64,000 nt of DNA from Pelargonium tetragonum (GCA_036897445.1 JAYMTL010000048.1:57654-121653), one strand, 5' to 3'; shown: positions 39,801-53,660, numbered from the stretch's first letter. Program-made: numbers and translations. The notes: generated from the letters alone by a model not told the origin.

Positions 39801-42800
39801 CGAAAGTCTCTCCTGTAAACCCCTTTTCTATTTATCAAGTACTTGTAGGGTCTTAGTTTAATTAGTAGTAAAAAAAGAATAACCAAGCAAAAAGTTTTTT
39901 TGGAACACCGCCCGCTAGTGCTTAGAATGAAAGCTTTTTTAATATCATTCATAATAATTGAGGACCCAGCAATTTAGTGTAAAGTCCCCCTTTTTTCAAA
40001 AAAGTTATGGCATTTTACGAGAGCTCCCCTTCGAGACTTTAGGAATTTGCCAAAAACTAGAGGGCTCTCAATCTGTAACAACTTACTAGTAGTTAGATTG
40101 CTTTTTACTTTTATAATTTGAATTGAAGGGCTTTGTCTTCTATAAAGCAAGGCAGTAGCAGGATGGCTTTTATCTTTATTAGTTAACTGTGGCTCCGGTA
40201 ATACTATAGGATTCCCGTCCGAAGGGGGCACTTTCTGGTCTAAAGCAATTGTTCTAATAGAAATTTTTAGAGTCTCGACAGTCGGTATCTAATTCACTAT
40301 TACTTTACTATCTTTCGGTAAGGGGTTTAGAGACAAGGATCTTAATTTCCTATTCTACCTGACCAGGCTGGTTTTAGTCTTAGCTCTTCTTTTTATTGGA
40401 ATGGTAAATATTTTACGTAGCTTTAGTTGATAATAAAGGAAGCTCTTATTTCTCTTTAAATAGAGAGGAGTCCTAAGAAGAATCGAAGTATTGCCCAGTG
40501 CTTTTGGATTATTAATAAGTCAGAAAGTATAGGGAACATTGGTAACGTACCCAACCCGAGCGGATAAACCTAGAAAAGCCTGTATAGTAATGGACTTCTA
40601 CTGCCAGAAGGAGCTCCTAATCCTACGCTTTTAGATAAATAATATAACTAGGAAAGTTTAATTAAGTAGCGACTGCTATAAATTTACGCAGAAAGTGCCT
40701 TTAAGAGTGAGGGAGGTTTACTTTTTCATTTTTGATATACACAACAGCAACGAAAGTACCCAGTACAAAACACGATTTGCTTAACCAGGTTTACCTATTT
40801 ATAAACATCTATAACCGAGTTAATATAATGTATTAAACACAAGGGACCCTTTCTTTATCTGGCGATTTCTAGCTAACATGGGTTTATAACTTATGGGACC
40901 TCGCGTATAAGTCATTTTGATAAAATATAGAAAAAAGATCAGAGTACTCTAACTCTATAACGAACGCGCGAATTAAAGTAAAAATGAGTACTACCTTGTC
41001 AAATTCGACTTAGTTCTAGTAATAAAAACCTCAAGATTGAGGAAGCATTGCAGGAGTGTAAAGAAAAGGCACTAACTAAAGCTTAGACAACCCGCGGACT
41101 CTAAACTAGAGGAATAAGAGTATTAAAAATAACATAAGCAATTAGGTAGCGCTAAAAGTAAAGTACGGATTTAATATTCCTGCGATATTAAGGCTTATAG
41201 GATTGTGGGAAAAAGTTTCATCGAAAAAGGGCCTGTGCCCCGTAATATATAATATACTCCAATTTTATGGATTAAAATAGTAACAGAAGATTAGCCCGTT
41301 AATTTTCTGCTTTTGCTCCTACGGAACTCCTAAGGTTATAACCTGCTTTTCTAAACTTGGAGGTCAAACTTTTTGACAAGTGTATAATTGAAAACTAGAG
41401 CATACTTACTCGCAAGGTATAGAATAGAATCTACTCCCTTTCCTTAGTAAAGGGACAGAGAAGCTCGTGAGATTTAGTATATAAACTGTTCCCGCAGGAA
41501 AGAGCAGCATCCATTTTCAACTACAAATTAAAATTTCTTTTCCCTTTTTTCTTGGCAGCCCTTATAACTTAGGAGTCGCTCCTTATTTTATTTTAAAAAC
41601 AGACTTTAAACTTGATGAAACCTGCACCTCAGAAGGCAGAGAGGACTCCTTGTAGGAAAGTGAAAACAGGAATATTCTAAGAGAAAGTCTAAACTAAAAC
41701 TTCAGTCGTTTTTGAAACTTGAGCGGCTAGTAAGCAAAAACAGGTCCTAGATGGGTCTTCCCTTATTCCTCAATATTTTCTGACAAGTAGGTGCTCTTTA
41801 AAAGAGTCTACGCCCAAGGGATTCCTACTCCGCGTTCCTTTTCCTCGGATTCTTGTGGAGGCATTTCAATTTTAGAGGTAAGGATATGCTTTCGCGTTAC
41901 TATGTTTCTAAGCTCCAATTCCGGGTATAATAAACACACTTTAGGTATAAAACTAAAGGGAAGTCTTTTACGTTTAGAACTCCTACTAAAATAATTAGAC
42001 TCTTTACTATAGGGTAGAAACCTGAGACGTTTTATAACGTATGCTCTACCTAGGGCCTCAGTACTACTAAGCTATAAAACTTGAAAAAAAAAGGGCTTAA
42101 AAGCTCCTAGGACTGACCTTTTTAATTCTTCAAAAAGCCTGGTGAAGGAAATACTAATTACAGGACAAAGTTCTCGAAAATGCTACAAATATTAAAAAGA
42201 AGGAGTTGCTCTAAAAAGATATAACACACTAAACTCAAAAAGAATTGTTCCGAGTCTCTTTTTGTATTACACAGAGCGAGCTTCTCCCGTAGATTAGACT
42301 CTTGAAAACTTTTATCAAAAAAGAGACCGCTGTGCCCCTCGTATAAGTATCCTTGGTTAAGATTTTATTCTATACTACCCTAGATTTGCCCTATTCTAGA
42401 TTTAACAAAAACTAATACTTATATTTACTGAATTAAATACTGCCCAGGTATTACTTATAAAACCCCCTGCTACTCCCGGATTAAGTTTTTATAAACCCTC
42501 TGTTAGGGTCCCCACCTTTTTATATACCGGTAGGCGCTTTTGCTAAAGGCTTTTTAGTAACCCTTCCTTCTATTATAAAACAAATGTGCCTCGTAGCTTT
42601 CATTGCAAACCCCCCTCACAATACTCAAATAACTACGAGTAGAAATTTTTGGTGAGAAAGTTTGCTACTAACTAGGGAGGTCCGTCATTTTCATATATAA
42701 AATTGCACGGAAGGGTGTACAAATGTCTATAGCTATAAGATTTAGAAAAATAGATTCATCTTACTGAAATTCCTCTCAACCTTGAATTATAACACAAACC

Positions 42801-45800
42801 CGACTCTAAATATTATATCAATATGCAAAAAAAATCTAATTCTCGGTAAAGGTTTCGTATCCAGGAGCTTAAAAAACAATATAGTTTATACTAAGCAACT
42901 AGTAGCTATACTTCACCAAGAAAGTGTACTGGGAGCTCTTTCTTTATAAGACCCCTTTGCCAAGGAATCTAAAAAAAAAGAGATTTAATAGGACTATCTT
43001 TTGCAGCAGAACTTGCGTATTTTAACAAATTAAACTGCAGAAGTAATTCAAGTATAGAATACCAACTCGATAAGACTTTTTCTAACTACCCCAACCCAAA
43101 AGAGTTAAGCTTAACAGGAACCCCCTCTTAATTGAGATATTATTCTATAAAAAGTGAAAATATTATCCGTGGTTAGGTAAATCAAATTTTACAATTCGTA
43201 AGGAGGTCCATATGAGTGTCTCATAGGAAAGTCACCTTGTATTTATAAGCGGAGCAAGCCTAGTGCTGGAGCACCGTGAATACCCTTTTAATTTATAGTC
43301 CTGAAGCCTTGTTAAATGGCATAGACCTAATAGAGTATCCTTTTTGAAAAAAGTGCATAGCCAAGGAAAAATTTTTAGTTTAGAAAATCAAGTGTGGGGT
43401 TTAACTAACGTAAAAGGCGAAAGAAAACTGAGAAAGAACTATCTTCAAGTGACTTAAGGATCCTTATTTAAGCGATTCCGATCGCATATATAAATTAGCT
43501 TCTTTATATAAATCCTAATACCTAATCAAAGACACGGACCCCATTTTACTATAATAGACTCTACGACCCGTACATTTCAAACTAAATTTTACTAAGTGAG
43601 CTCTTCAATTCTTAATGACTTTTTAACTAATAACTAATACGCGAATAACCCGATCAGTAACTGAGAGTAAATACCATCGTAAATGAAATTAAGGTAAATT
43701 CTTTCTTTGTTCCACTTGTTTTCATTTTTACATCTTTTTTATCAAGATCTCACGCATGAGTATACGGGAGAAAAAGGTAAACTTTGGGAACCCCCTTTGT
43801 GAATCTAGTAAATACATAGACAAAAAGTGAGTCAAATTTATATAATAAAGAATTTTAAGCGATAAAAACTAATAAATAATAAATAGAGAAATAAGCTTTA
43901 CAGTGTGTAGTGCTCGAGCTATAGGATAGGAAGGAGACCTCGTTATCATTAGATAATATTTAGTTAGTTACCAGTTTTCAAGGAATTCTTGTAGTTTAGC
44001 AGCTCATCAAGAGCCCCCTTCTTCAGTTAGGACGAAAATGACTCAAAAATAGAGGATAAATTTGCACTTTAATAGTTATTCTTTTTATTCCTGAACTCAT
44101 ATTCATAAAATACTAAAACCAGTACGTTACAATACAACTGGAAACAAAAACAGAACTCTTACCAAAGAACGCTTTTAAGAAATTTTGTTTAGCCAAAATA
44201 AGAATTCTATTCAATAGTTTGTTATATTATAGAGTGACTTTAATAATAGTATTCTATTACCTGCCGATTTTGACATTCAGATTAAAAAAGAGAGGATTCC
44301 GTGTATATTAGTAAGATAAGAAGCATATATAGAATTGTCGAACTCTCATAGAGTAGAGCACAGTAGCCATATAATACTAATGAGTACTGACTTGTAATTT
44401 ACCTATTTCTGTAAAAGTAGTATACAACAAGACAACTAAAAAACCCTTAGAAAGGCTTTGTAAGATAGCAAGCTAGAATGCCTAGGGGCTTTCTTATTAT
44501 AAGTTATATAGAAAGTTGTTGTTGATGCACAATTATACAACTTTAGTGTTTAGTGAAACCAGAACAGAAAAGCTTTTTAGGGATATCGTAGGTTTAAGTC
44601 GAGCGATCCCACTACTTGGTTAGCAATCCTATAAGCATTCTTTTACTGTAATAAAGAGGAACTACTAGAATTGCAAATACCGAGCAGTTTTGTTTAAACT
44701 TTTTATCTTAGGATGATATAAATAAAAAGCTTACCCCTTTTTAACTAATTCAAGTTAATTATGCTCCCCTCCTTACTAAAGTTAAACTTAATTAAGGACT
44801 CTTTTATCAATAAAGAATACCTTGGAAGAGACAATATTAAGGAAATCCCTAGCATAAGTTAAGGAACTTATTAAAATATTGAGTTTCTAGAGACTTAACT
44901 GCAAGATAATCTTTTCATGCATCAAGGGTTTATGGATTTGCTGAGTAAAAAGAAGCTCTTTTAACTTTGGTATTATAGTTTAATTAATAAAGAAAGAAAC
45001 TGGGTTTAGTTTTTACACCTTGCGGAGGCTTGGCAGCTTAACTATGAAAGAAGCTTTTCTTAGGTTTACAGTTTTCTCAATTAAAGGGTACTAAGACTTG
45101 AAAAGATTATACTAGGAGTTCCTTGCTTATACTTAAAATCAGGAAAGTTGAAGTAAGATATATAAGTTATCTAGAGCTTTTTTTTAGCGCCAGTACGAAG
45201 ATTTGGGTAGACTCTCTAAAATTTAATGTACTATAATTATGTATTACTTAAGTCTAGGAATATTTGAAGAATAAGGAGTTACTCCTTGTCAGGGGAATTC
45301 TGCAACAACATAAGGACTTCTTTTTGCCGTGCCTCAAAACCTATTTTAAAAGAAAAACAACTTACCGGGGTAAAAGCTAGGGTCGAAAAAAGTCTTCCAG
45401 GGACTAAAGCATAAAAGCGAGTTTGTATATAGGGTAAACTGGAGTCTTCTATTAATTTTAATCTTTTAATTTCGGCTAATGACTAAGTCCCCGTTGTCAT
45501 TATTAAAGTTCTACCAATATAAGCTTTTAACCCTTTAACAAGGAAGGAGTGTCTTGTACTTCTCATAGAATGCCCGTAGTTGTGGATAAAGATAAAAAGA
45601 ATTCTCTAGTAATAAGTTCCTCGACTCGATTAGATATTAAGTACACCAGAGCCTTACAACTTTTTGGGGTCTTTTACGGGAGAGGCCTTCTCCTCTCTGA
45701 ATACACCCGCTTTAGGTTCCTTAATAGATAGCTGGATGGGTGCGGGATTCCCCGAAAAACTTACTTGAAGAAATTTGCAAAGTGATATGATTAGTAGGCA

Positions 45801-48534
45801 AGCAATCCTCACAAATTTTCGTTTCTTTTTCTCAATGTTTCATATATAAACTATAGGACTTTGTAACGCCGCTGTTCTTTGTTAATTTGGTATAAATCTC
45901 ATATAGAGCTATATCTGATCGATAAAAGAAAGTCTTTTATCTTTAACTGCTGTACCGGATCCTCAAGATCTTACTGTTTAGTCTTCCTACTTTGAAACCG
46001 AGAACTCTTTTAGTAAATGTAATTATGAAGAAAGGCTATAGCACAATTTCACCCTTCGTAATTAAAATAATAAAAAAGACTAAGATATCAATAAGGAGCA
46101 TCAGGCTTTTATTCCTATAATACCGGGAAATATATAAGTTTCTTTCAATTATTAGTTAAACTAAATAAGAGAGCGCTTTAGAAAAAAGAAAGATAAAAGG
46201 AAAAGCAGTAAGTTTAAGCAAAGGGAACAGAGGTTTTAGCGAATAATAGCTGACTAAAGTTAGGTATCTCTAGATACTCCATTACTTTTTATAAGGAAGA
46301 TATCACTTTTAGGTCGAAAAAGAACTAAGGGCTTCCTCGTGGCGTGGCTTTAGAATGCCTTATTGGCCGGGGCTCGTTAAAAGCAGGAGTTTGGTACGGT
46401 ATGTAATAGAATATTTTGTAAAAAGTTGAGTTGAGTGATTTATAAAACTATGTCCTTTTTAATTGAGGGTCCTCCTCACGGATCCTATTTAGTACAAAAA
46501 TCCTGTTGTATTACTCTTTCTATTGATCTGAGAATTATATAAGCTAAAATCCTAGAATCCCAAATTCTTTTTTAGATAGGAGTAAAATAAAACTTTATAC
46601 TTACCTTGTTAGTCAAATTAATCTGTCTTGTCTGGTTTGATGCTTGATGACGTGGGCTTCCTCGAGTTTTTTGTCTCCGGTAAATAATGAAATTTAAAGG
46701 CCCTATCCTGGATAGGTTTTAGTACAGAAAGCTTTCTTATCGATTTTCATTTTATTTGAGATTCTATCATAATGGAAGAAGGTTTGTAAGATGCATAATG
46801 CTGCCGAGATATAATAATTATACAATATTTATATTTAAACCTACCAACATATAGTATACTTGTTAAGTTTGGGCTAGAGTAGAACTTAGATTTAATGCTT
46901 TTGTTAAAAATCTACCAAAGTAAAGCTTGAAATACTAATTACAAGAAATTTATTTAATTAAGAACTATATACTAAATTAGGTAGACCTAAGAGGGATACT
47001 GCTTTGATAATTCAAGAGGATATGCAAGATTGAGAACAAAGTATACTCACTAAGACAAATAAAAAATTTCCTAAGGACTACAAAGGGATAAATTACTAGA
47101 CTATATTCAGTTTTCTAGGCATATCAAATAAAATCCTAAGAAGCAAAAAAAGGGATAGAATCCGGGTACAGTAATCCATACCCAGGGTATAAAACAAGTA
47201 TTAAAATCTGATTGAAGTTATAATTATATAAATCACCTGAAAACTTAGAACTGTCTACTTTAGCCTCAGTGGGTACCCTACTTTTTTTGTATTCAGGAGA
47301 ATTCCCATTCTGATCTAATATTCCACGGCCCCCTGAGAAAGAATTTAGTATCTTTGGTCTAGACAAAAAACTTAAGGTCAAGTCACTTTTTTACAGAGCT
47401 AGCTTTTACCCTAAAAAGTGGACTTAATTTATATATGCACCCCGCCGGTTATAATATAAAGAAGCATTTTATAGAGAAATCGGGACTAATCTTTGTATGA
47501 CCGAAAAAAAGCCAGGCAGTTAGCTTCAACAAGTTAGAATTTAGACTGGATCACTTCTTTAATGATATTATATATTGAAAAATATTATACGTGCGTTAGT
47601 GAAGGTACCCCCTTTTTGCATCCCGTATAAGATAGAATTAAACCTTGCTACTATCTTTCATTTCTAAGTGATCCAGTTCTAGCAAAAGTGAAATTTGGAA
47701 CAAGGCCCCTTAGAAATGTTACCAGGGAGTCCAAGTTACAAGGATCTAATTGTGGAGCCCCATATAGCTCTTTTGCCTCGATTGTTTATTCAGATTTTAA
47801 AAGAAGCCCCTATAATACCGAGTGTACTCCTTATTAAAAAATTTTTAGAGTGGTTTGATAAGGATAAGTCGGGAATTCTCTTATAGGACTGAGCACAAAA
47901 CAGAAAAAGCTGCTGTTTATATAATAAAGGGCCTAGACTAGCCTGTATAATATAGGAGGAGGAGGTCTTTACTCAGCGTACTAAGAAACCTCTGAAAAGA
48001 GTTCTTAAAAGAAATGAGCTCGATATCTTGTACTACACTACTTACACCTAATAAAAATTTCCTAAAGAAAAATACAGCATATAAATAAAAAGAAGGAAAT
48101 AGCATGGTTAATATAAAATATAGGATTGTCTGACCCTTCTTGTGCAAAAAACACCTATTAAATCCGGAGCTAACTAGCGGAAAAAGCGCACCCTTCAGAT
48201 AAATTTCTTTGTTTTGTAAGTATAAACCTATCTATTGGATTTTAGAGAAGATCTCATTACCTGATTAGTATAACTGTGTAGACTTGCTTAAATAGGCTAA
48301 ACAAGCTTAATAACAAATGCTTTTTTTAGAACTTTTTACTTTAGAAAGGAGATTTTTAGTCTTTATATTCTGTGATGAGAGACTCTATGTCTTTAATCCA
48401 ACTCGTGATTCCCTTTAGTTTTGTAAATACCCAAAATTTTAATAGTCTACCCACCCAAACTCATGATATTAAGGAACTCCTTTTAACAGAAATTTATAGA
48501 ATTTTTATAAAGGTTGCAACCGAGGGTTACTAAG
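18813..48534. other. Long AT-rich stretch without recognisable genes
   Basis: I found no gene, RNA or family X copy in these 30 kb. All open frames are 117 codons or shorter; the longest (29040-29393, +, GTG start) has no domain I recognise. The visible structure is a scatter of short palindromes at purine-to-pyrimidine junctions, for example GGGGAGCTCCCC (34182-34193), AGGAGCTCCT (25860-25869, 40609-40618) and many GGATCC and GAATTC sites. A family of strings like AATTTAGAGG followed by TTCC or CCTT recurs (21382, 24330, 35755). A short (AT)n run lies at 30898-30909. Confidence 0.5.
34182..34193. repeat. Perfect 12-base palindrome, example of a dispersed class
   Basis: GGGGAGCTCCCC is a perfect palindrome with all purines followed by pyrimidines apart from the central GC step. 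It is the longest example I noted of a class spread over the window; I counted at least 28 GAGCTC sites by hand, against about 7 expected at this composition. Such sites could be hairpin-forming or simply a by-product of mutation bias that spares GA, AG, CT and TC steps. Confidence 0.5.
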
Positions 48535-48609
48535 TCAATGCTCGTCGTCTCCGTCTTCAGTATCGTTTGTTGTTGCTAGTTTTTCCGATGGTTTGTTTAG
48601 GAATGCCTT
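48535..48609 (-). other. Short compositionally odd open segment, 24 codons
   Basis: The + strand string CTCGTCGTCTCCGTCTTC is unusually rich in CG steps for this window. The minus frame across it reads KAFLNKPSEKLATTNDTEDG then DDEH and a stop at 48535-48537, which resembles the acidic end of a protein. LATTN recalls LATGN of family X, but that is weak. The open frame is only 24 codons, so it could be chance. Confidence 0.2.
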
Positions 48610-51600
48610 TTATTTACATCTTATTTTTGTCATACGTATCTAATCAAGTTATATTTGTAATATATATTACAGTAAATCTGTCGACTTAGGTGAATTCAAT
48701 ACTTGGGTTTCCTGTTTACTAACTTCAAAGGAATCCCTTAATTGCTAAGTGAAAGTCTAACCTAAAAAAAGATTTTAAAACTGCCTGTTCAAATTAAGAA
48801 ATCCATAAGGCACTCTTACTAAATGAAGCATGGGCCCCTATATAATTAATATGTAACCTTCTTTTCTCGAACTCAATTTTGTAGAACTATCTCAGGGCAG
48901 GCTTATACTTATTTGTGATATCTGGAAAGCTCTAAAATAACACTCAAATGGAGTTAAGTATTATAATAGGCGCACACATGGGTAGAGTTATAAAGAAGTT
49001 TTCAAATCCTACTAGTTACTATAAATCTATCTAACCCCGAGTAGTAAAACATAAGCCGCTAAAAAGGTCTAACCTGCACTTTTCCATGAAGTGAGTAAAC
49101 ATTGCCTAAAAGAATTAACTAGCTAAATGAAAACCCTTTCTTTTATTGCTTTGTACTATTATATAGGAATCTGACTTTAGTACAATGTAACTGGCTAAAG
49201 TGTTAAATAAAAAGGGGGGTGTTACTTACGGGTTTCCTTACAAATGTTAAAAATTCTGAATTTCTGATAAATAAAGAGAATAAAGAAGGGCTTACTTTAG
49301 TAAAAGTGCTTTAATAGATATAGCTGGAAAGGGCTTATGACTTACGTCTCAAGCTTTTTAGCGTCTATAACTAATAATGGATATTCTTTTTTTTTACTTG
49401 AATCAAAATATAGGGAATTATTCTTTTTACAAGGATTTTACTTAATGAAAAAGGGTCTTTAAGGAGCATACGTATAGAATTAAAAAGCTTACTCATACAA
49501 GACTAAATTCCTGTTTCTGAATTAAATCCTTTTCAAGTAGACTAAAAAAAGAAATATCCGGAGATCCATTAAACGCCTAAATAAAGACTCCGTAATAAAA
49601 AGAGATTAATAATAAAAAAAGGGCAGAGTTCTCCTTCTTTGCTTGAAAGCACTACTCTTTCCTTTTCAAAAATGTAGTAAAATGAGCTCCGAGGAACCCT
49701 TCTTTAGTTAATAAAAAACCTACCTGAAACGAAAGTGACTAGAGCGGGCTTTGCACTTAAGACATATTGTATAAAGAGTTACTTCATTAATGTTAATGTT
49801 TGTAAAATGAAATTATATTAACGTTCGGCTACTTTTGGGCCCTTCGCGTATAACGAGTACTCAAAATCAAGTCCAAGCATGAGGAGGGAACTCGTTAATA
49901 AAATAGCAAGAACAAGAAATCTATGCTCTAGATCTTACAATATCTTCTTGGCAGATAGCGGAAATTCCCAGATAATGCTTTTCTTTTATGTATTTATATA
50001 AATATCTAAAAAATCCCGTAGTTCCGCCCCTTTTAGTACAAAAATTTTTTTTTTACCAAGAATTAAGAGAGAATTCTATAGACTTCTAAGATAAATTAAA
50101 TGTTAGTCTAATCTGAGGTTCCTTTCAGTTAAGGGGAACCCAACTCTACTCTTTTGTTTTCGATAGTAAACTTTGACTTTTTTTAAGGTTTCAATCAGGA
50201 GTAGTCATATAGTTTGATTAAGCGAATCAGGTAATAGGATAGGATAAGTTTGTATCATTATTTGAAGGCAGACCAGTTATAGACATAGAAAAAGTTGACT
50301 AAACAATGTATAACTTAGAACTTAGCGTTTTAATTAGAAACTAGTATATAGTAGAGACGGAGAAATAGCCTGCCCTTTTTTAACTAAGAGCTCCCAGGTA
50401 GGTAAATTCTGGAATAACTACAAATTACAGAAAAAATTACCTTTATCTTTTAACAAGATCCTAGTTACTCCGATGATCTAAGGGTATAAAACCGTTGAAA
50501 CTTATCCATTAATTTTACGAGAGTAAAGTTTATGCCCTAAATTAGAATAGCCCCTTATCTTATCGAAAACTACTCCGTATAAACTTTTTTTTTAAGCTAT
50601 TCAACCTCTTTAGAGAGTCACGAGCCTAGGTGCGATAAATCAAAAGACTAAGGTTTTATAATGGGTTCAAATCCGGTTACCTTTATAAATATAAAACGGG
50701 AAAGAATATGAAAAGAATTAAGACTATACAGAACAGAATGCCGCTTTTCTTTGCATAAGCAAGCGGTCCCCTGGAGTAGTGAGTTATAAATATAGGATAC
50801 GGCATTGTTACTAAAAAATAAAGCAGTGTTTCACTAAACATTTTAGTAGTTTGGTGCCGGAGGCACTTATATTAAAAGTAATAAAATAGGTTTTTATCCT
50901 ACCTCTCTTTATGCCTACGGAATGACAAGATTCGAACCTATTATCTTTTTATATGATTCACTGATTTGTTACACTTTAGTTTTCGATAAAGAAATAAGCC
51001 CTTATATCAAGTTACATAAATTAAGAGCTGCAAATAAAAACTATTATATTTGAAAGGATACCAAGATTAAAAAAGTGTACGAAGCTACCTTAACTCAGCT
51101 TCGTACTTAGTATAAAGGAAGACATAAAAGAGGTTCCTTACTGGAAGGAAACATCTTACTCTAGGCTAGAGGCTAGGCCAGACTCCTGGGAAGCTATCTC
51201 TCCGAAAACTCCTTATATTTAAATAAATTTTGATTTTGGTAACGCGTATATTATAAAGGCAAAAGCTATTTTGGACTATACAAATTTTTACTGACGATTA
51301 ACTCATAGTTAGATAGCAGAAGAGATCTCCTTGTTGCAGTACCGTGCGTACTTTTAGATAGAAACCGGAAGTATTGGAGCCCCTTGAGAGAATATTATGA
51401 AATATTCAACAAACTAAACCTCTCTAATTTTGAAAAATGTATATTAAGAAGCGAGATATACAACTTCACTAGAGCAAGATTACAAGTCCTCTCTGGGCCA
51501 CTCTTATAAATCCGCAATTTAGCTTAGTCCCAGTATATAAAACACATGACAGAGCTATTACGTCAACCAAGCTTTTTATATCTTTTCTTACTAGGAAATG

Positions 51601-52812
51601 GATACACAAAAAGCTAAAATAAGATAAACTAAACTTGGATTCTTCTCCATTATTGTTCATTATATGTTTTAAAAATAGCTATAAAGTACCCACCGAAAAG
51701 GGTGGTTTTTTCTGTTACCATATTCCAAGGATAAGACAGACTTCCTTTGTGCACCTTATTCGTGAAAGAATAGATATCCCTTAAAGAGGTTAGACCTGAG
51801 ATTTAGCTAACCTAATTCTGCTGTATTTGACTTTTCCTAAAAACCGATAGGGTATTCAATGTATTCAAGCGTATCCGTGCAATATAAAAAGGGTAACCCG
51901 GCTTTGTGAGCTTCCATATAGATAAGAGATCTCTATTAGATTAGAAAAAGTAAATTGTTATAAATATAGTAAGAGTAAATAAGTAGTTGCCCGTTGGAAT
52001 ATAAAAAATACTGGATTAAGTCTACAAAAATTCTACTAGGGTTTACGTGAATACTATAATTCCAAATTGGCAAAGCTATTAAATCTCAGAGCTCATAAGA
52101 GATGTAGTTTATATGTCCCAATACAAAAAGATACTATACTCGGAAAAAGCAGGATACCAGAAAGTTTATTTGATCTTTAAATTTGTATTCAGATTTCTCT
52201 ATTCTTTTATACAATAAAAAATGATTTTAATGTAGTTATACTTGTGGAAAGGGTGGTGTTTTTATCCCCAATTTCTCGTAAAGGTTTATGGCTTGAGCCT
52301 CGAGGGGATTTGCTTAGCAAAAAAAGCAAAAAGTTTCGAACTTTACTGAAAAAGGAGAGTTTCTCTATCTCAGAAGTTGCATGAAGGGTTCTCGTTTTTT
52401 ATATAAGGAGAAGTTATAGTCTTATGGCTCTCTTGACTAATTATTAGGATACCCTACAGTAGTAAGACTTTTTTAGAGTTCGCTTATACTCCTCTTGCTG
52501 CTATACTTGAAGAACTGACAGAAAACTCTTTATAATTTATTTTATAGTGAAACCTACCTTACCGCGAGAACTTTTTCCTATTATCACTACAGAGTCCTGT
52601 TTTATACTAAGCCAATACAATAAAATGAATTTGTCCAACTCAAGTTTGCTCAAAAGGGGGATCTCTTAAGACTAGCATATAAACTTAATACTACAAAAAA
52701 GGAAATAGTTGTACTCAGTGTATATTCACAAAGAAAAGTGTATGTGAGGCAGTAGGTTTCTTTGGGTCCGAGTGAAGCCTTCAAGCTGAGGGAGGATAAA
52801 TGTATATAGGAA
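48610..52812. other. AT-rich non-coding stretch
   Basis: No gene seen. Two tRNA T-arm-like strings occur (GGGTTCAAATCC at 50663 on +, and GGTTCGAATC on minus near 50930). Neither has a matching anticodon or acceptor stem. Confidence 0.4.
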
Positions 52813-52968
52813 TTAGAGTACGTACATGAGCGCATTATAATACCCACCACTTCTTTGTTTTTCTTGTTTGATTTGGATTCTTACTTTCCTTGTTTTTGTA
52901 TTCTGTGTTAGATGTCTTAGAGTTAGAGCTATACCTGTACTCTTGTTGTTAGGATTCCCTGTTGCTAT
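52813..52968 (-). pseudogene. Relic open frame of family X, 51 codons
   Basis: Open on minus between TAA at 52969-52971 and TAA at 52813-52815. It starts IATGNPNNKSTGIALTL, runs through a Lys/Arg/Gln/Thr-rich stretch and ends QRSGGYYNALMYVL. It is in the same phase with respect to the motifs as the frames at 53.2, 57.2 and 1.4 kb, although it is an independent copy. There is no ATG before the motif region. Product unknown. Confidence 0.45.
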
Positions 52969-53192
52969 TTATTGTAGCTAATGTAGTTATAGTGTCTTAG
53001 TTGTTATAGCAATAGTTACAGTCTTACTGTAATTAAGGGGTCTTAGGGCTATCACACCTAAACTATAGTATAGTTGTTTCCTTAAGAGTAATTACATTAC
53101 CTTATGGAGTTTATCGTTATGGAGTATAGAAACTTAATAGGTATAAGATAGTGTCTCTTACCGACTGTAGCTTAAGCGGAGGAAGGTTAACT

Positions 53193-53465
53193 CTATAGGG
53201 AGTATTCTTGATTGTACATGAGCACACTAGAATATCCAACACTTCTTATTCTTCTTTTGTTTCTGCTTTCCTTGACTGACTTATTCTTTCTTATCTTTCT
53301 ATTTCTTTGATTTAGACTTAGATTTTGTTTTACTTCTTGACTTTGATTTACATTACCTTGTTTGTTAGCTAGACAAGCAGCTAGAGTAGAGCTAGGAGAA
53401 GATTCTGTATTAGGGTTAGGGCTATACCTGTATTCCTTGTACTTATTATTGTAGCTAGCAATTAG
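53193..53465 (-). pseudogene. Relic open frame of family X, 90 codons (longest)
   Basis: I checked every codon: no stop lies between TAA at 53466-53468 and TAG at 53193-53195 on the minus strand. The order is NNKYKEYRYSPNPNTESSPS, then STLAACLANK, a strongly basic and Asn/Gln/Ser-rich stretch of about 45 residues, then RSVGYSSVLMYNQEYSL. The only ATG is near the end, which is why an ATG-based search misses it. At about 7% stops per codon, 90 open codons would be rare by chance, and the peptide is shared with other copies. It may be an exon of a spliced gene or a fossil. No catalytic motif is visible. Confidence 0.5.
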
Positions 53466-53660
53466 TTATATGTATTAATTACTTCCTATATGGGTATGGG
53501 TCTATAAAGGTAGTAATAGGTTGTACTTCTTTCTTTAAGATGTATTACCTCAGGCTCTCTGGGATCAGTATAGGGAGGGTCTAAACTTAAGAGGATTGGG
53601 AAAGGGTCCTTGTTGTTAATTACATTACCTTTCGAGTCTTTCTCAGTCCAGTAAAAAAGG

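Larger units (their letters stand above)
52813..53660 (-). repeat. Family X repeat, copy 6 (two tandem units)
   Basis: Two units in head-to-tail order. Both begin, on the + strand, with TACATGAGC followed by a TATAATACCCACC-type or AGAATATCCAACA-type string (52825 and 53214), giving a unit of about 390 bp. Both contain a T/C-rich strip with GACTT and TTACTT repeats (the basic stretch on minus). Both carry GGGCTATACCTGTA or GAGCTATACCTGTA (about 53419 and 52926). The first unit has the LL.DK motif at 53096-53125 (LHNDKLHKVM on minus) and ACCGACTGTAGC..GGAGG at about 53158-53183. This is the best preserved block of the family in the window. Confidence 0.75.

Noticed and set aside
42000-42075. 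Minus-strand GGTAGAGCATACG with TATAGCTTAGTAG upstream, like a tRNA D-arm
   Set aside because: The D-loop is too long and there is no TTCRANNC T-loop.
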